Positions 11,740 through 23,185 are shown, numbered from the stretch's first letter. The stretch: 64,000 bases of DNA from Climacium dendroides (GCA_950106755.1 OX467092.1:2418001-2482000), one strand, 5' to 3'. Notes: generated from the letters alone by a model not told the origin. Program-made: numbers and translations.

Positions 11740-12957
11740 TCACTTGGGCTCGTCTGTTTGACAGGCTGCTGGAAGGTGTTTCTCTATTGTGCTCCACTGC
11801 TCCAGGTCCCTGTGAGATAATTTTAACTCCTCATGCTCGCTCTCCACTTGATTCTTTGCTTCCAGCTGCTGGATTCGTTGCTCCAGGGCCTGGTGAGACA
11901 ATTTTAGATCCTCATGCTCGCTCTCCACTTGATTCTTTGCTTCCAGCTGCTGGATTCGTTGCTCCAGGGCCTGGCGAGACAATTTTAGATCCTCATACCG
12001 GCGATCCGCTTGATTCTTGCTGGCTTTCAACCCCTGAATTTCTTCTTGCAGATCCTTAAGGTAGGCAATAGCATCGCTTAGGACCGAAGCTTTGTCGTTC
12101 TTTGCATGCAAAATAACAAAGTGTATAGTCAGATCATAGAGATTACCATGTGCTATGTGTCTGCATGACGATCAAGTTAGGGTTTCAGGGACAGACGAGA
12201 GAAGGGGGGGAAATAGAGAGGCTTTGGATTTACCTTCGATAGTACAGGCACCAATTCCCTTAGAGCTGCGAAATTCTCTTGCAGTCGACGCCTGCGGAGT
12301 CTCTCTGCCATCATCAAGGTCATCCGTGCCTCATCAGCACCACGATGGAGCATTGACGTGGCAGAGGACGTCAGAGGAGGTCCTTGTGACCGAATACGTT
12401 GCGAAACAGGTCCACGGGTTTGGGCCGCTTGTTGCGTGTCCCGTTGCAAAGTAAGGATCTGTAAGCAACGACGCAGAAGCCTCTGGTTCATGCCTTTCAC
12501 CCTTTTTCGCTGGGGGAGGGGGAGGGCGCGTGTTTTTTGCCATGCCGTGAAAGACCGCAGTAAGGGTGCAGAGGTTGGGACCACGGCGTTCCCAGTATCC
12601 ATAGTGCCTGCAAGATTTCTCCAACTTCATCATCACGTACAACTGGATGAAAAAACATAAATCCAAACTACTTCAAAAATAAACTGTCATACCGTCGGCA
12701 GCTGGAGACGTTGCTGCGGTCGCTGGAGGAGAAGGTGCGGAAGAAGAAGCCGAAGGAACACCCGGTGCGCTGCTCCTCATAGTCGCAACTGAGGCAGTCC
12801 ATGCTTCAGACAGAACGATGGCGGGACTTTTTAAGGGATTCGGTGATAGGCAATTGCCGGTACTTCTTGACACCTCCGTCGACGGTACCACTGCTGCTTG
12901 ATGAGCAGGAGAAGCAACCACCGATGGCACCGCTACCTCTTGTGGCCGCTTCCCCAT
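11740..12957 (-). CDS. bHLH transcription factor with long coiled-coil extension (3 exons)
   Basis: I model three exons: 12957-12693, 12607-12234 and 12099-11740. All junctions are GT-AG and phases agree, giving 332 residues. The start is the ATG of MGKRPQEVAV. The N-terminus is Ser/Pro/Ala-rich. The basic region and helix 1 (MMAERLRRRRLQENFAALRE) lie at about residues 187-206, at the end of exon 2. Exon 3 supplies the loop and helix 2 (DKASVLSDAIAYLKDLQEEI) and then a coiled coil of three 27-residue repeats. The intron between loop and helix 2 is at the usual place for plant bHLH genes. It should bind DNA as a dimer in the nucleus. Glu9 and Arg13 of the basic region are present but His5 appears to be Leu, which argues against ordinary G-box preference. 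Its start is only 125 bp from the stop of kinase B. Confidence 0.85.
11790..12032 (-). repeat. 81-bp coding tandem repeat, 3 units
   Basis: Units of 81 bp start near 11790, 11871 and 11952; the middle one is the best conserved, and the outer units have diverged at their ends. Because 81 is a multiple of 3, the repeat keeps frame and encodes 27-residue heptad-rich segments (QALEQRIQQLEAKNQVESEH type), lengthening the bHLH coiled coil. It is a source of length variation in the gene. Confidence 0.85.
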
Positions 12958-13081
12958 CGCTGCAACACTCCCATTTTACCACATCAGTCACACTCCTCAC
13001 CGCTCCTAATCAACCCCAATCCCCTCACTCACTTACTCCAGACTCTTTTCACTCCCAACTTCACCTTAATTTTGACTGGGG

Positions 13082-14161
13082 CTAAACCTTGATTGTACTG
13101 TACACTAACTCGACATCAGCAGTACAGTTTAGTACACAACCTGTTGTGAGTAACCCTTGAACTTGTATCAACTTCATGCGGATGGCGGAGAAGGAAGGCC
13201 GTTCAGCAGGATCACCCCAGCATGATATCAAAAGCTCTCCGAGCACTGGATGGCAGGAAACAGGGAGATCTGGCCTACAACCCGACAAAATTTTAACCAT
13301 TAACTCTTTCCAGTCCAGATATGGATAGGGACTATGACCCGTCAAAATCTGCGAGCAGATCACAGCGAAGCTGTAGACATCGGATGACCTGATGCCTGCA
13401 CAAGCTGAGGACACTTCGGGAACGGAACTTGGTGCTGATTCAGACTCTGATTCGGAAGAGGTTTCGTCTTCATCACCGTTCGAAGAATGGAGTCTTCGAC
13501 CAAGAATCTTCAAAGACTCTGGCGATTTCCATCGAACCAAATCGAGTTTTCGTACCTTACGAGAAACGATATATCTGCTCTTTCTTTTCGTCCCAACTAA
13601 GCCAAAATCACTCAATTTCAAAACCTTCGAACTCTGGGCTCCGTCTCTCCTATGGGTGACGAGAATGTTCTTCGTTTTCAGATCTCCATGCGCAAGACCT
13701 TGCTCATGCAGGTACTCCACGCCCGTAGCAATCTGCAACATCATGTCTACAGCCTCCGGCAGATCGACAGGCTGCGTAGAAGTCGATGTAGAAGATTGTT
13801 TGCCAACCACACCCCGCTTAGAATCCATTCTTTTCTGCAATAAGCTCAGAAGGTCCTCATCCATGTACTCCAAGACGAGCGAGCAACTCCTCTTGTCAAT
13901 GGTCCAACCATAGGTTTTCACGATGTTCTTATGATCCTTAAGACCCACTAAAACAGTGGCCTCCTGTAAGAAGATATCCCTCTGTACTCCGACAAAGTCT
14001 TTTCTTGCATACCTCACTCCTTTCCATACCGTTTCATACCCGATGCCGGACAAACCTTTACCTAACAGGCGCCTGCTCGGCAAATTTCTCGACTGAAACT
14101 CAAATGACATGCCCCGTCTGGAGGTCATAGAATTGTTTTCACCATATTTCAGAGTGGCCAT
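13082..14161 (-). CDS. Protein kinase B, near-identical paralogue of kinase A
   Basis: The 359-residue frame starts at the ATG of MATLKYGENN, the same start as kinase A. Upstream in-frame codons are open but contain no ATG. All kinase motifs of A are present: glycine loop, ARKDF lysine, HGDLKTKN, DFG, SPE, the acidic insert and DVYSFAV. Differences from A are very few (for example ETVWKGVRYAR for ETAWKGARYAR, and HPVLGEL for HPLLREL). The middle ~700 bp appear identical, including silent sites. The C-terminus diverges after TTGCVL, where the copy ends in a different 3' sequence with its own stop. The sequence further upstream resembles A only at moderate identity over about 250 bp. It is non-RD and probably cytosolic, like A. 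Confidence 0.82.
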   Translation of the reverse strand: MATLKYGENNSMTSRRGMSFEFQSRNLPSRRLLGKGLSGIGYETVWKGVRYARKDFVGVQRDIFLQEATVLVGLKDHKNIVKTYGWTIDKRSCSLVLEYMDEDLLSLLQKRMDSKRGVVGKQSSTSTSTQPVDLPEAVDMMLQIATGVEYLHEQGLAHGDLKTKNILVTHRRDGAQSSKVLKLSDFGLVGTKRKSRYIVSRKVRKLDLVRWKSPESLKILGRRLHSSNGDEDETSSESESESAPSSVPEVSSACAGIRSSDVYSFAVICSQILTGHSPYPYLDWKELMVKILSGCRPDLPVSCHPVLGELLISCWGDPAERPSFSAIRMKLIQVQGLLTTGCVLNCTADVELVYSTIKV

Positions 14162-14209
14162 GGCGAATTCTTGAAAGTGTTGGCCTGGACTTACATATTG
14201 AAACAATGC

Positions 14210-16375
14210 TCATGAAAGGACAATACAGAAGATGGCACTCAAGCGGCTGCATCCAGTTCACTCCTATAAGCATCGATCATTCAATTAATCCTGCACATGG
14301 TCCAATGCAAGGGTGAATTGTAGCAAATTGCGATCAGTTTCCTCAGTGGCGCACTCTTGCGACATTCAATCTCTGCGAACAAATGAAACCAGATACAGCC
14401 ATCGCTTGAGAGTTTGTGGCGATTGGCTACCAGGTATCTAACTAACGAACAGGCACACTTGCGGATGCTGTAAGAAGTGCTTACTACACTTGATATATCC
14501 ATGTTTACGTGATCTTTCTCGTAACGTCCAACTGCCGAATCAAAGTGGGACATGTTGGTAATAGAGCTCAATCATAGACGAACGTCCGAAAATTCCGTAA
14601 AAAAACCACAGAATCGTTCGTATACACATACTGTACCTCTAGGTCAGTTTCAACACTTGTGTGTCGAAATGGTTAAATTTTGGAATTCAGACTGTACAAA
14701 ATGTCAAATTTTCATTTATCAAATTATTCGAAATTGTTTTAATTCTAGCGATTTAGATTTCAAAATGAAGTAAAGACCTTGAAGTAAAATTCCCCTTACC
14801 ACTCCTCATTCTCTTCAGAAGTTCGTCTCTCGTTCTACTTACATCTGTGGTGTAAGTCTGTTGATTGCCCTTTGAGAGTAAGCGAAACAGAGCATGACAG
14901 TCTAACCCTGCTGTTGAGGATTGAAGAACAGAAAGTGCAAGTGCTACACTCTGCAATTTCTTGCAAGAATGATTCAAAGAAGACTTTTTATAATTCACGT
15001 CTTTTTAGGATAAACATTTGTCGCCAAACCTGGTACACGTGTATCAAACTTCGCAAATTAAAACACTCAAGTTGTACATGAAATTTCAAACGCGTGCAAG
15101 GATCTTGAAGGCTGCAAGGTTAGATTTCTTACCGAATTGCTCACTAGAATCAGATGCAGCGGTGGATGTCGACTACGTCCTGCGGGTGCAAAGTTGCGCG
15201 ACTCCGTGCAACTATGACTGAGAGGCTTTCCTTCCGCTGTCGGAGCGGAAGAGCACACGGGAAAGCGGCAAGAAGGAAAGCGGAAGGTGCATGTCGATTT
15301 GTCTGCACAGAGAAAGAGCTTGGCATGTGGGGTGGGAGGTGCGTGGAAACAGGCTCTTGTTAGCAGGTCGTACAACTGAAAGTCTGCCAATGTTCAGGGT
15401 TTTAAGGCTCGAAAAAGAAAGCTTTTCAGATATAAACTTAGAGCGAGTTTTCCACAGTAGGTGGTAAGTTGTCGAATCAGCACTCTGATCCCCACAGTTT
15501 GGATATGGGTCCTGGTTGAAAATTGGTACCTCTACCTTATCGAATCAGCGCTCTGACCGTGTTCACTGTAGTCAGGTTGTCTGCAGTCTATTCACAGCGG
15601 TCGGTTTGTGCAGATTATTTTATTCAATTTATTATCCCTAGCTACTAAAGTACAGCTTGAAGCGATGTGTTTTGCGTTTGTAGCTTTCTTCCATTTTGAG
15701 ATATCTTTCACCTGTTTCCTTGAGGAAGAAGCATGATAAGTTTAGTTGCTGGCCGAAACAACTAAGCAGGACACTACCAAGAAAGTTCCGGAGTACGAGG
15801 GTCGAAGGCGGCTTGTATCGTGGTCTCTGTTCAAAGAACGCAGATTAGACGATGACCATTCTTTTTGAGGAGACGGAATGAAATTGTTATCGCGGAAGGT
15901 TGCTTCCAACTCGCTACAAGTGATGATCTAACCTACTTGTGCGATTGGAATGATGAATCTCGATTTGACATTCTTCAGTGTTTGATTGTTAGCGAACCTC
16001 TTTCTTCCGTGTGATCGACCTTGAAGTAGGGGGAACGTTGTTTGCGTGGTCTGTAGACCAGGTAGTATGGCTGCGGCCTTAAGAATTCTACGCATTGATC
16101 AATTTGAATTTTTCCAAGATTTTCGAGCTTGCTAGCGTATAGCGCTCTTGTCACAGAGGAGCCGTGCCATCAGTCCGCCGCAATCTCTTTTAGTAATCTC
16201 GTTTCTTGGATTTCATGTGAATCACGATCGTTTTAGTAGTTAACAATCTCATCAAATTCTTTTGGTGATTCGACCTTAAAGGTAGTGGGACTAGAAAAAG
16301 TGTTGCTTTTAGGTGTTGTTACCTTAGGGATCAAAGGGTTTAAATCTAAGTGATGTCTGGTCTTCCTAACTTTAT
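14210..16375. other. 5' region of kinase B and divergent intergenic DNA
   Basis: The first ~250 bp resemble the matching region upstream of kinase A (shared motif TCAAGCGGCTGC), suggesting a 5' untranslated exon. A minus-strand frame at 15067-15390 (107 codons) has no recognisable domain and may be leader sequence. Two partial copies of GAATCAGCNCTCTGA lie at about 15475 and 15542. Nothing else is recognised. Confidence 0.4.
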
Positions 16376-17655
16376 CGTATGTGAAATCTACAGAACATGT
16401 TTCAACTTGCCTACTCATCACAAGTAGCATCGGTTTCCCCATTCTACCGTTCAAAGATCACAATCTTGAACCCTGCGCTTCCTTCCTACACCCAATACAT
16501 TCTTGCTCATGTTTGCCGATTTCCGACTGCCCTGCTGTAAAGCTCTGTTCTGCTAATGTGCAATCCAACCTTCTTTCTTCGTAGCAACGCTTAGAAGAAG
16601 TCTTAGATTCTCTGACAATCACTTATAGCATAGCGGCTGCTTCCGCGGCCCAGACTTCTTAACCCTAGACACTGCTATTGTTACGGAGGGCGGTCGAGTG
16701 GTTCAGATACGAGTTTTTGAAATGCGTTTTCGCTAATTACCGGTAGACTTGCTTTTGTCTCTTTTCAACGTTCTTTGATGGTGAGAGCTGTATCCTTAGA
16801 TGTAATTGGAAGTCGTTGAAGCTAGCTTTGAAATTGACACTGCGTTAGAGAACTTTCTCGAACGCCGTTCTCTGACACTATGGATAGAAGGTGACTGAGC
16901 CAAGAGAGCTAAGGACCAGGTAGTACCAGGTAGAGTATGCAAGACAATTCTACAGTTGTCCGTAGATTTCAAACGAGCTCTTAACTTATTCTTGCCGTGT
17001 GCAACCTGCTCTTGCTCACCATGCTCTTCCTTGCCCTATTCTCTAGTCGCTTTTCCGTGGTTCCTTTACTGCGCTGGATGGAGGCGCGAAGCTTAGCTTA
17101 GCATCTGCATCCCGTGGTCGGCATACTGCTGCGGCGTCGATCTAATCATTGAAATCGTGCATGAGCAATCTGGTGAGAAAGTAAACCTTGGCGGTCGAAA
17201 TGGTTCTTTTGTATGTTTCAAATTTGATGTACTGTCTGCGAATTACACGAGGGTTGTAGCTGATTGAATTCGGGAGAAATGATGTTTCTTGAACGCTCCT
17301 GAAATGACGTATGTTATGCTTAGTCTTTCGGCAGCAAATTCTCCAATGAAACAGAGATTGTAGTGCATTATTTCTTCTTCTAGTAGAGTCAGCGCCGCAT
17401 GCTTTGTATTTCTTATCCTGAGGAGGCTGCTTATTGTGGACTGTATACTGGTACCACAGGTATAACGGAAGGCAACCTTATGGACCGTTTGCACTTTGTG
17501 TTCGGACTGGTGTTAGCAGAATTGTTCGGAATGAACTGATGTCTATTTTGGACTAGATGCACTTTGCTACACCACTCCGAACACCAAAAGAAAATTAGGA
17601 AAATGGTATCGAATGGTTGAAAGGCCGCTATCCGTATCCACATGCTTTACGCCTT
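16376..17655 (+). repeat. Inverted-duplicate 5' region of kinase C (partner at 7.64-8.84 kb)
   Basis: This matches the reverse complement of the region upstream of kinase A. It ends where a further ~1.2 kb of probable leader leads to kinase C. The copies differ by many substitutions and small indels, so the duplication is older than the A/B similarity. A TTTGTTTGCAG acceptor-like site near 18103 suggests that the C leader is spliced. Confidence 0.68.
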
Positions 17656-18897
17656 GCTCGCGACGTAGTTATGTTTTAAGCATTAACCTATTTCCTATGC
17701 CCCAAATTAGAAACCTTAGAAACTCGAATTTTTTGTCAATTAGGAAACTTTTAGTCAATTTCAACTCTTCCAGTGTTTGCCAACTTCGTTGCAGTTGTGG
17801 ATATGTCGTGATTAGTCATCGTTACGGTAGGTGTAATGCTGCACTTTTGCACAGAGGAGTCAGGCTGTTGGGGAGATTGAAGCCATTTTAACAGGTCAAA
17901 AAGGAACTTTTGAGGTTTTCTTCTCTGTATTAAGCATTTTCTCTTAAGAATCTGAATGTTGTAGTCCCAGGATATGTAGAGTAAGAGTGCAGTCGTCATC
18001 GCCGACGTTATCAATGGTTTGTGCTTGTGTCTCGAGTCTGATGTGCAATAACAACTTGAAACCTTAGTTGACGTTTCTCATTGTTTGCATGTTTGTTTGC
18101 AGACGTTGAGAGAATCCGCATTAACACCGTAAATAAGAGATTTGAGTATGGCTTCCACTGGTTTCAAGGCTCAATTGAGGAGAGAAATTTGGTCACGATG
18201 CTGAATTACTGCGGATTTTGAACAAAGGTATGAAAATCATTTCATTCTCTCACGCGCTGTGTTCAAAGCGCAGCCTAATGTGTATGTTTGCCCTTTGTTT
18301 CTCAGAATTGCCATTTTGCAGCATAATTGGGTCGTAACTTTAACTAGATGACTATGCTGATATTCAGGAGGTGAAAACAAGGCATATTTGCAGTTTCTAT
18401 TTTTTAGTCAATCCCACATTTTACCGACTTCACTATTGTATATTGGACACTATCATACCTTTTAATGGGCCGGGTTCTTGTGATTAATCATCACATTCTT
18501 CAGGCTGCCATTTGCATGCGGTTCAAAAGAATTGGAGTGGAGATTTACACGTATCATGCTAACAGGATACACGTCGATTTATGTCCCTGCTTTGAATTTT
18601 GCTGACAGAAGATGTATTGCTTGTGTAGCAGGTTCTATCGTATCTTCTTGTCAGAGGAAACAACGGCTAGGGACATGGATTGGACAGGCTTTCATATTTC
18701 TGTTGAACAATCGGTGTACTTATGTTGAAGGATGAAAGATGATCGATGAAGGATGAAAGATATATATTCATATGTTGCGGCTCACCCAAGCTACCTCTAT
18801 TTAGAAACAATTCTAATCGGGATTGCATTCAAGGAATTCGATTCCACAGTTTCTTGCTCATAAGTTCCCAGCGGAGTTGCAGCCTTGCAAGTTTCCG

Positions 18898-20613
18898 ATG
18901 GAGAGCAACATGACTGAATACCTCGACCCTGTTGGCTTTCTAGTTCCTAAGAACACCAATACGACCGAGTACCTCGACCCTGATGGCTTTCCAATTGAAG
19001 AGGACACTATAACTGAGCTCGCCGAGGTTCCTGACTCCCAAATTCAAGAGCATTCGAGGATTGAGCTCTTTGAGCTTGCACAAGGGTCAAGAGGTAGCCT
19101 TCCTGAAGCTGAGTTCTGCCACGGTCGTGTCGTTGAATTGCGCAATGAGTCGTCAGTTGTTCCCGGATCTGATAAATCCAAGTTTATTAGGCTGTCCCGT
19201 GAATCTTTCCCTGACCTCAAAGGTCCACAGTTGGAGTTTTTGAGTGACCTCTGCCTTCTTGCTCATCGTTCGGAGGAATTTTTTCTCAGCGTGGACAGAA
19301 GTCTATGGGTGCGGACGTCTATCATGTCTGATAGGGATACTCAGGAATTATTTTGTCCAAAACACGTAGTTGGAGACCGCTTTAAACTCACCTCTAGCGT
19401 CACCATCCAAAGCAATGTTCTACCATGTGATCCGTTCTGGACAAAGCTTCGGGCTGAAAGAGATGGTGCAAGTGAGAGAGTTCATTTCCCTTGCTCTATT
19501 GTGAAGGAGGCATTTCGACAGGGGAACACATTGATGGAGAAGGTTCTGGAATGGAGGGAGAGGAGAGAAGAATGTGAAATTGGACAGCATGGATCAAAAA
19601 GATCCGTTGATGGAAATTTTAAACCTGCGTCCTTGAAATTGTTTTGGGAAATACAGGCCAAAGGGGAGGATCAAGACGATGTGCAGTCTTTAAAGCAGTT
19701 CGCAGAAGGTTCGGGTGGGACTATTTGGCTGGTCACCTGGAGAGGTGGTATATTTGTGAGAAAGGACCGCGCAAGAGCTTCCAACAATGACAACAATGCT
19801 GACCCTAGAGACGATCTCGACACAGAGCTCAACGTCGTGGAAAAGCTTTCTCATCCGCACATCGTTTATAGTTTTGGTGTGTCTTTTGCTACCAGGAAGA
19901 GCTCTCTATTCATGGAGTATATGCAAAGTGATCTTTTCACTTTCATTCTGGAGAGAGTAACTCGTATGATGAGTGACTGCAAGCCACCGTTCTCGCACCA
20001 GGACTCCATCGACATACTCCTGCAAGTTGCAAAAGCAATGGCGCACATGCACGAAGAGGGTGTGGTACATGGGGATTTGAAGTCTCTCAATATCCTCATA
20101 AGCGAGTTTGTGATATCAGAGGATGTAAAGCATTATTTGGTCAAGGTTGCAGATTTCGGCAGTGCTCAGATAGTGACCTCGAATTCCGAATCCACAGATT
20201 TCCAACCGGGAGCTGCGACTACTAATTATGCAGCACCCGAGGTTTTAATGAGGCGTGTTGACAAAACAGTGATCATTCGTAATCCTGAGCTAATCGATGT
20301 TTACAGCTTTGGCATTGTAGCATTCGAGGTTCTTACAGGAGAGGAGCTATTCAGCGGCATGACTTCTCGGGCGAAGGTGGAAGGCATAATTAATGGTACT
20401 TTGAGACCGCCTCTTCGTGAAGAATGCCAAAAAGACAACTTTTTGCATGACGAGAGTTTGATGTCTCTTATTGAGAGTTGTTGGGATGGCAATCCCTCAA
20501 AAAGGCCGTCATTTTCAAAAGTCATCGATGTCCTCAACAGCGTCAGAACTCAAATTCTGGTAAGCTTCCGAAGATGCATTCCAAGATTTGCTTCTTTCAG
20601 TTTCTCGATTTGA
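18898..20613 (+). CDS. Protein kinase C, non-RD, with TEYLDP repeat N-terminus
   Basis: The frame is open from before the first in-frame ATG (18898, MESNMTEYL) to 20613, 571 residues if unspliced. The N-terminus has two copies of a TEYLDPxGF motif (about residues 5-13 and 23-31), then an acidic linker and a ~200-residue region with no motif I know. The kinase domain spans about 266-550. It has a glycine loop (GSGGTIWLVTW), the ATP lysine (IFVRKD), HGDLKSLNIL near 390, a DFG near 419 (ADFGSAQ), NYAAPEV, IDVYSFGIV and an RPSF C-lobe arginine. HGD again replaces HRD, so it is non-RD. A good donor (CTG|GTAAGC) at 20559 and in-phase downstream exons suggest that the real protein continues by splicing rather than ending at 20613. 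It is a more distant paralogue of A and B and shares its 5' region with A. Confidence 0.8.
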   Translation: MESNMTEYLDPVGFLVPKNTNTTEYLDPDGFPIEEDTITELAEVPDSQIQEHSRIELFELAQGSRGSLPEAEFCHGRVVELRNESSVVPGSDKSKFIRLSRESFPDLKGPQLEFLSDLCLLAHRSEEFFLSVDRSLWVRTSIMSDRDTQELFCPKHVVGDRFKLTSSVTIQSNVLPCDPFWTKLRAERDGASERVHFPCSIVKEAFRQGNTLMEKVLEWRERREECEIGQHGSKRSVDGNFKPASLKLFWEIQAKGEDQDDVQSLKQFAEGSGGTIWLVTWRGGIFVRKDRARASNNDNNADPRDDLDTELNVVEKLSHPHIVYSFGVSFATRKSSLFMEYMQSDLFTFILERVTRMMSDCKPPFSHQDSIDILLQVAKAMAHMHEEGVVHGDLKSLNILISEFVISEDVKHYLVKVADFGSAQIVTSNSESTDFQPGAATTNYAAPEVLMRRVDKTVIIRNPELIDVYSFGIVAFEVLTGEELFSGMTSRAKVEGIINGTLRPPLREECQKDNFLHDESLMSLIESCWDGNPSKRPSFSKVIDVLNSVRTQILVSFRRCIPRFASFSFSI

Positions 20614-20982
20614 TTATCTGTTTTATTAAAAACAAAGAGTGTCACGATTTCACCCGTCACGTTCTCATCCATGCTATTTCATCTGTTCTTCCAAAACCCT
20701 ATGACATCTTTGCAGCTTGTTGCTCACTAACTTATTGCAATACTTGATGATGCAACGGGGGGGTGTTGCAAATGTTGCAACAATAAAACTTCTAGTCTTG
20801 TTCAAGTACGACAGCAATAATTTGAATGCTCTATAATAACTGTAGTTTACTTTTTCACACATTTACTTGAACCTGAACCTGAACTTTTGTATTTTGTTTG
20901 TGGCTTTGCGAGCATTTTTTGGTAGATGCTGTATTATGATGATTAGGATTCTTTTTAATCTATTGGAGATAAGTTTATGCAG

Positions 20983-21292
20983 AACCCAACATCCCGGAGT
21001 GGCCACCGTGAACGGCAGTGTAAATCAAATGATGACAATGCATCTGCTCGTGAGGTAATTTGTAGTACAACATCAGCTCTCGTTGCAGAGAACTTATGCA
21101 TGCATGCATACATACATACATACATACATATGAGTACACACATCAAAGCAAAGACTGGGATTTGGATTGACTCTTAACTTGTCTGAACAACATGCTCAAG
21201 GGACGCAGAAGTTCTGTTGATTTGTCACCTAACAAATTGTTTCGTTCTTGTAGGAACCAACATCTTCAAGCATCGATCACCATCTACCTCAG
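20983..21292 (+). CDS. Probable 3' exons of kinase C (20983-21054 and 21254-21292)
   Basis: After the donor at 20559 (phase 0) there is an acceptor TATGCAG at 20982. It opens a 72-base exon encoding NPTSRSGHRERQCKSNDD and further polar residues, ending at a GAG|GTAATT donor. A second acceptor (TTGTAG, 21253) opens a 39-base exon (EPTSSSIDHHLPQ) ending CAG|GTAATC. Both keep phase 0. The following exon is uncertain: an acceptor at 21415 would add one residue and a stop, and one near 21383 would add about 35 residues. The tail is Ser/Asn-rich and disordered-looking. Confidence 0.5.
21099..21130. repeat. CATA microsatellite
   Basis: A run of about seven CATA units follows a TGCATGCA palindrome, within the intron between the two kinase C 3' exons. 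Confidence 0.8.
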
Positions 21293-21299
21293 GTAATCA

Positions 21300-22908
21300 A
21301 GACTACTTCATTTGTTTTTCAAAGCCTATCTAGAATACTGGAATCTATCGTCCCGACCTGGACAATTTCTCGATAGTTTTCAGACAATTTCTGAGCTTGG
21401 ATGCTTTGTCTACAGATTTGATAGTTCTAATGAGTTGATCATATTATTCACCAATATCTACAGTACTGGAAGTTTCTAGGGTTTTGTATGAGTACGAAAG
21501 GTGGTCACATATCATTCTGGGGGATTTGAGGCCACTCCTCTTTCTCACCTTTGAAGAAGTCAGTTTTTTTTTCATTTCCTTATGATTCTTGACTGAGTCG
21601 TGTAGGTAATATAGAAAGATTAATCATACATAGTGCTATGTATACTGATTCAGTGGATTGTGGAATCTTAGGTATATTCCAAATGCCTCGAAGGTGGATC
21701 GAAAGTACTGAGTTTTTCGACAATATTTCAATGACTGGTGATTATATATTGCAAATCGTCTATTCGATTAGTAAGGCTTCTCCTCTCTTATGCCAGCGTT
21801 GCTTGTGGAGAAACAGAGCGAAGCAACAACTTGATACTTGTACTATATTTTCCAAATATGACTAGCAATTCAGCCAGATCTAGACTGACTCAAATGACTC
21901 TATGTTATTTTACTCTAGTGCTGAGTTTTTCATTATTGATGTAAATCTGAAGGGCTTAAAACGTCTTCGGTGTTTCTGTGGTTTGTGGCTATGATTGGGT
22001 TTTTGTTCCCTGACTAGGGACTGCAAGATGTTTTTCTCAATTCGTGAAGCTTTTGGTTACTCTCGGGATAGAAGGTGAAAGCCTGGACAAGTAGGTTGTG
22101 CATAGTGGATTTTGCAATTTGGGGGCATGGGCATAGGAGTTCCTGTACACTCATTTCTGATTACTAATTTATCTGCTAGGCAATGAGGTCTTGAGATCCA
22201 GTTAAATTTATGACCCAAAGTAAGTACATTATTGCAATGTCTTTTTGCTTTATTGGAATAGCCGGGTCGAGTTAGTTTTGGGTTGCATTTCTGTGTCATA
22301 GAAAATTTCAGTTACTACAATCCATTTGTGTCATTCTCTTCGTCCTCTTAATTGCACTCTTCACCAAGGTCATCTATGTACTGAAAAAGGAATAAGTTCT
22401 TTGATACCGGACTGTAACCATATAGTGCCATATTGGCTCAATGTGATGGTTTCTTGGAAACGTTTGAGTGATTGTGTTTTGTTAGTCGCTAGTTTGATAA
22501 GCTACATGTCAAACTTAGGTAGATTCAAATTAGTGCAGAACAGAAGGGTGAATCTTGCAATGAAATCTGTTTTATTTTCATGAAACAAAAAGGATCAAGT
22601 TCATGAGACCTGTTGAATATTAGTGTCTCTATTATCACATACTTTGTGTTCTCACCAAGGGAGAGTTCGAAATCCTAGAAGAGTTCAAAGCTTATATCAG
22701 AAGGCAAGGGAGAAGTAAAACAATATGTCAGCCTCTCAATTTTGTCAAGTAAGGAGTCTATTTAGGACCACTTCACACTATGGCCGATCAAGTCAAGAGG
22801 CTATGGGAGTGAGTGGCCAAATCTTTGGTGAGAGTACAAAGAAATGGACTTTTAATAGGCAATAATTGATAGGAATAGGAGCTTTAGACTGGCTATAGTG
22901 TGAAGTTG
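21300..22908. other. Region downstream of kinase C, no gene recognised
   Basis: Small frames (for example 21638-21865 and 22326-22583) have no domain. An imperfect inverted pair, CCACTTCACACTATGGCC at about 22770 and its complement near 22890, bounds a ~140 bp segment that could be a small miniature element. No other structure is seen. Confidence 0.4.
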
Positions 22909-23185
22909 GTGCCAGATTGCACTAAAGAAAATAATTTGACTAAAAAATGCCAAAAAAAATGCCAAAATACTTGGATGAAATTGCCAAATTACTTTGAATT
23001 AGAGAAAAATCTTGGATGAAATTGTCAAATTGTAGATAAAAAACAAACTCTAGATATGTGATATGTGCTAATGTAATACCTTCTTTCGAAGATGTAGATG
23101 AATGTTGAAATTTGGAGTACCACTATAACATTTTATATTGCCACTTTGATTTTTTTAAATGAAAAAAAAAGCCATGGTTCTAAAG
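22909..23185. mobile_element. Single arm of the foldback element found whole at 29.7-30.2 kb
   Basis: It starts GTGCCAGATTGCACTA and runs through motifs also found in the complete foldback: AATAATTTGACTAAAAAATG, CTTGGATGAAATTG, GTGCTAATGTAATA, GAATGTTGAAATTTGGAG and CACTATAACATTTTATATTG. It stops at the AAAAAGCCATGGTTCT segment that corresponds to the foldback centre. The opposite arm is missing, so this is a half copy. Confidence 0.75.

Noticed and set aside
11526..12059. 177-codon plus-strand frame with repeats
   Set aside because: The repeat is the antisense reading of the bHLH coiled-coil repeat; the minus-strand exon has splice and domain support.
12155..12660. Plus-strand frames opposite bHLH exon 2
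   Set aside because: No domain, and the minus strand encodes the bHLH motif in phase with its neighbours.
15067..15390. 107-codon minus-strand frame upstream of kinase B as a gene
   Set aside because: No domain and overlapping open frames on the other strand; could be 5' UTR of kinase B.
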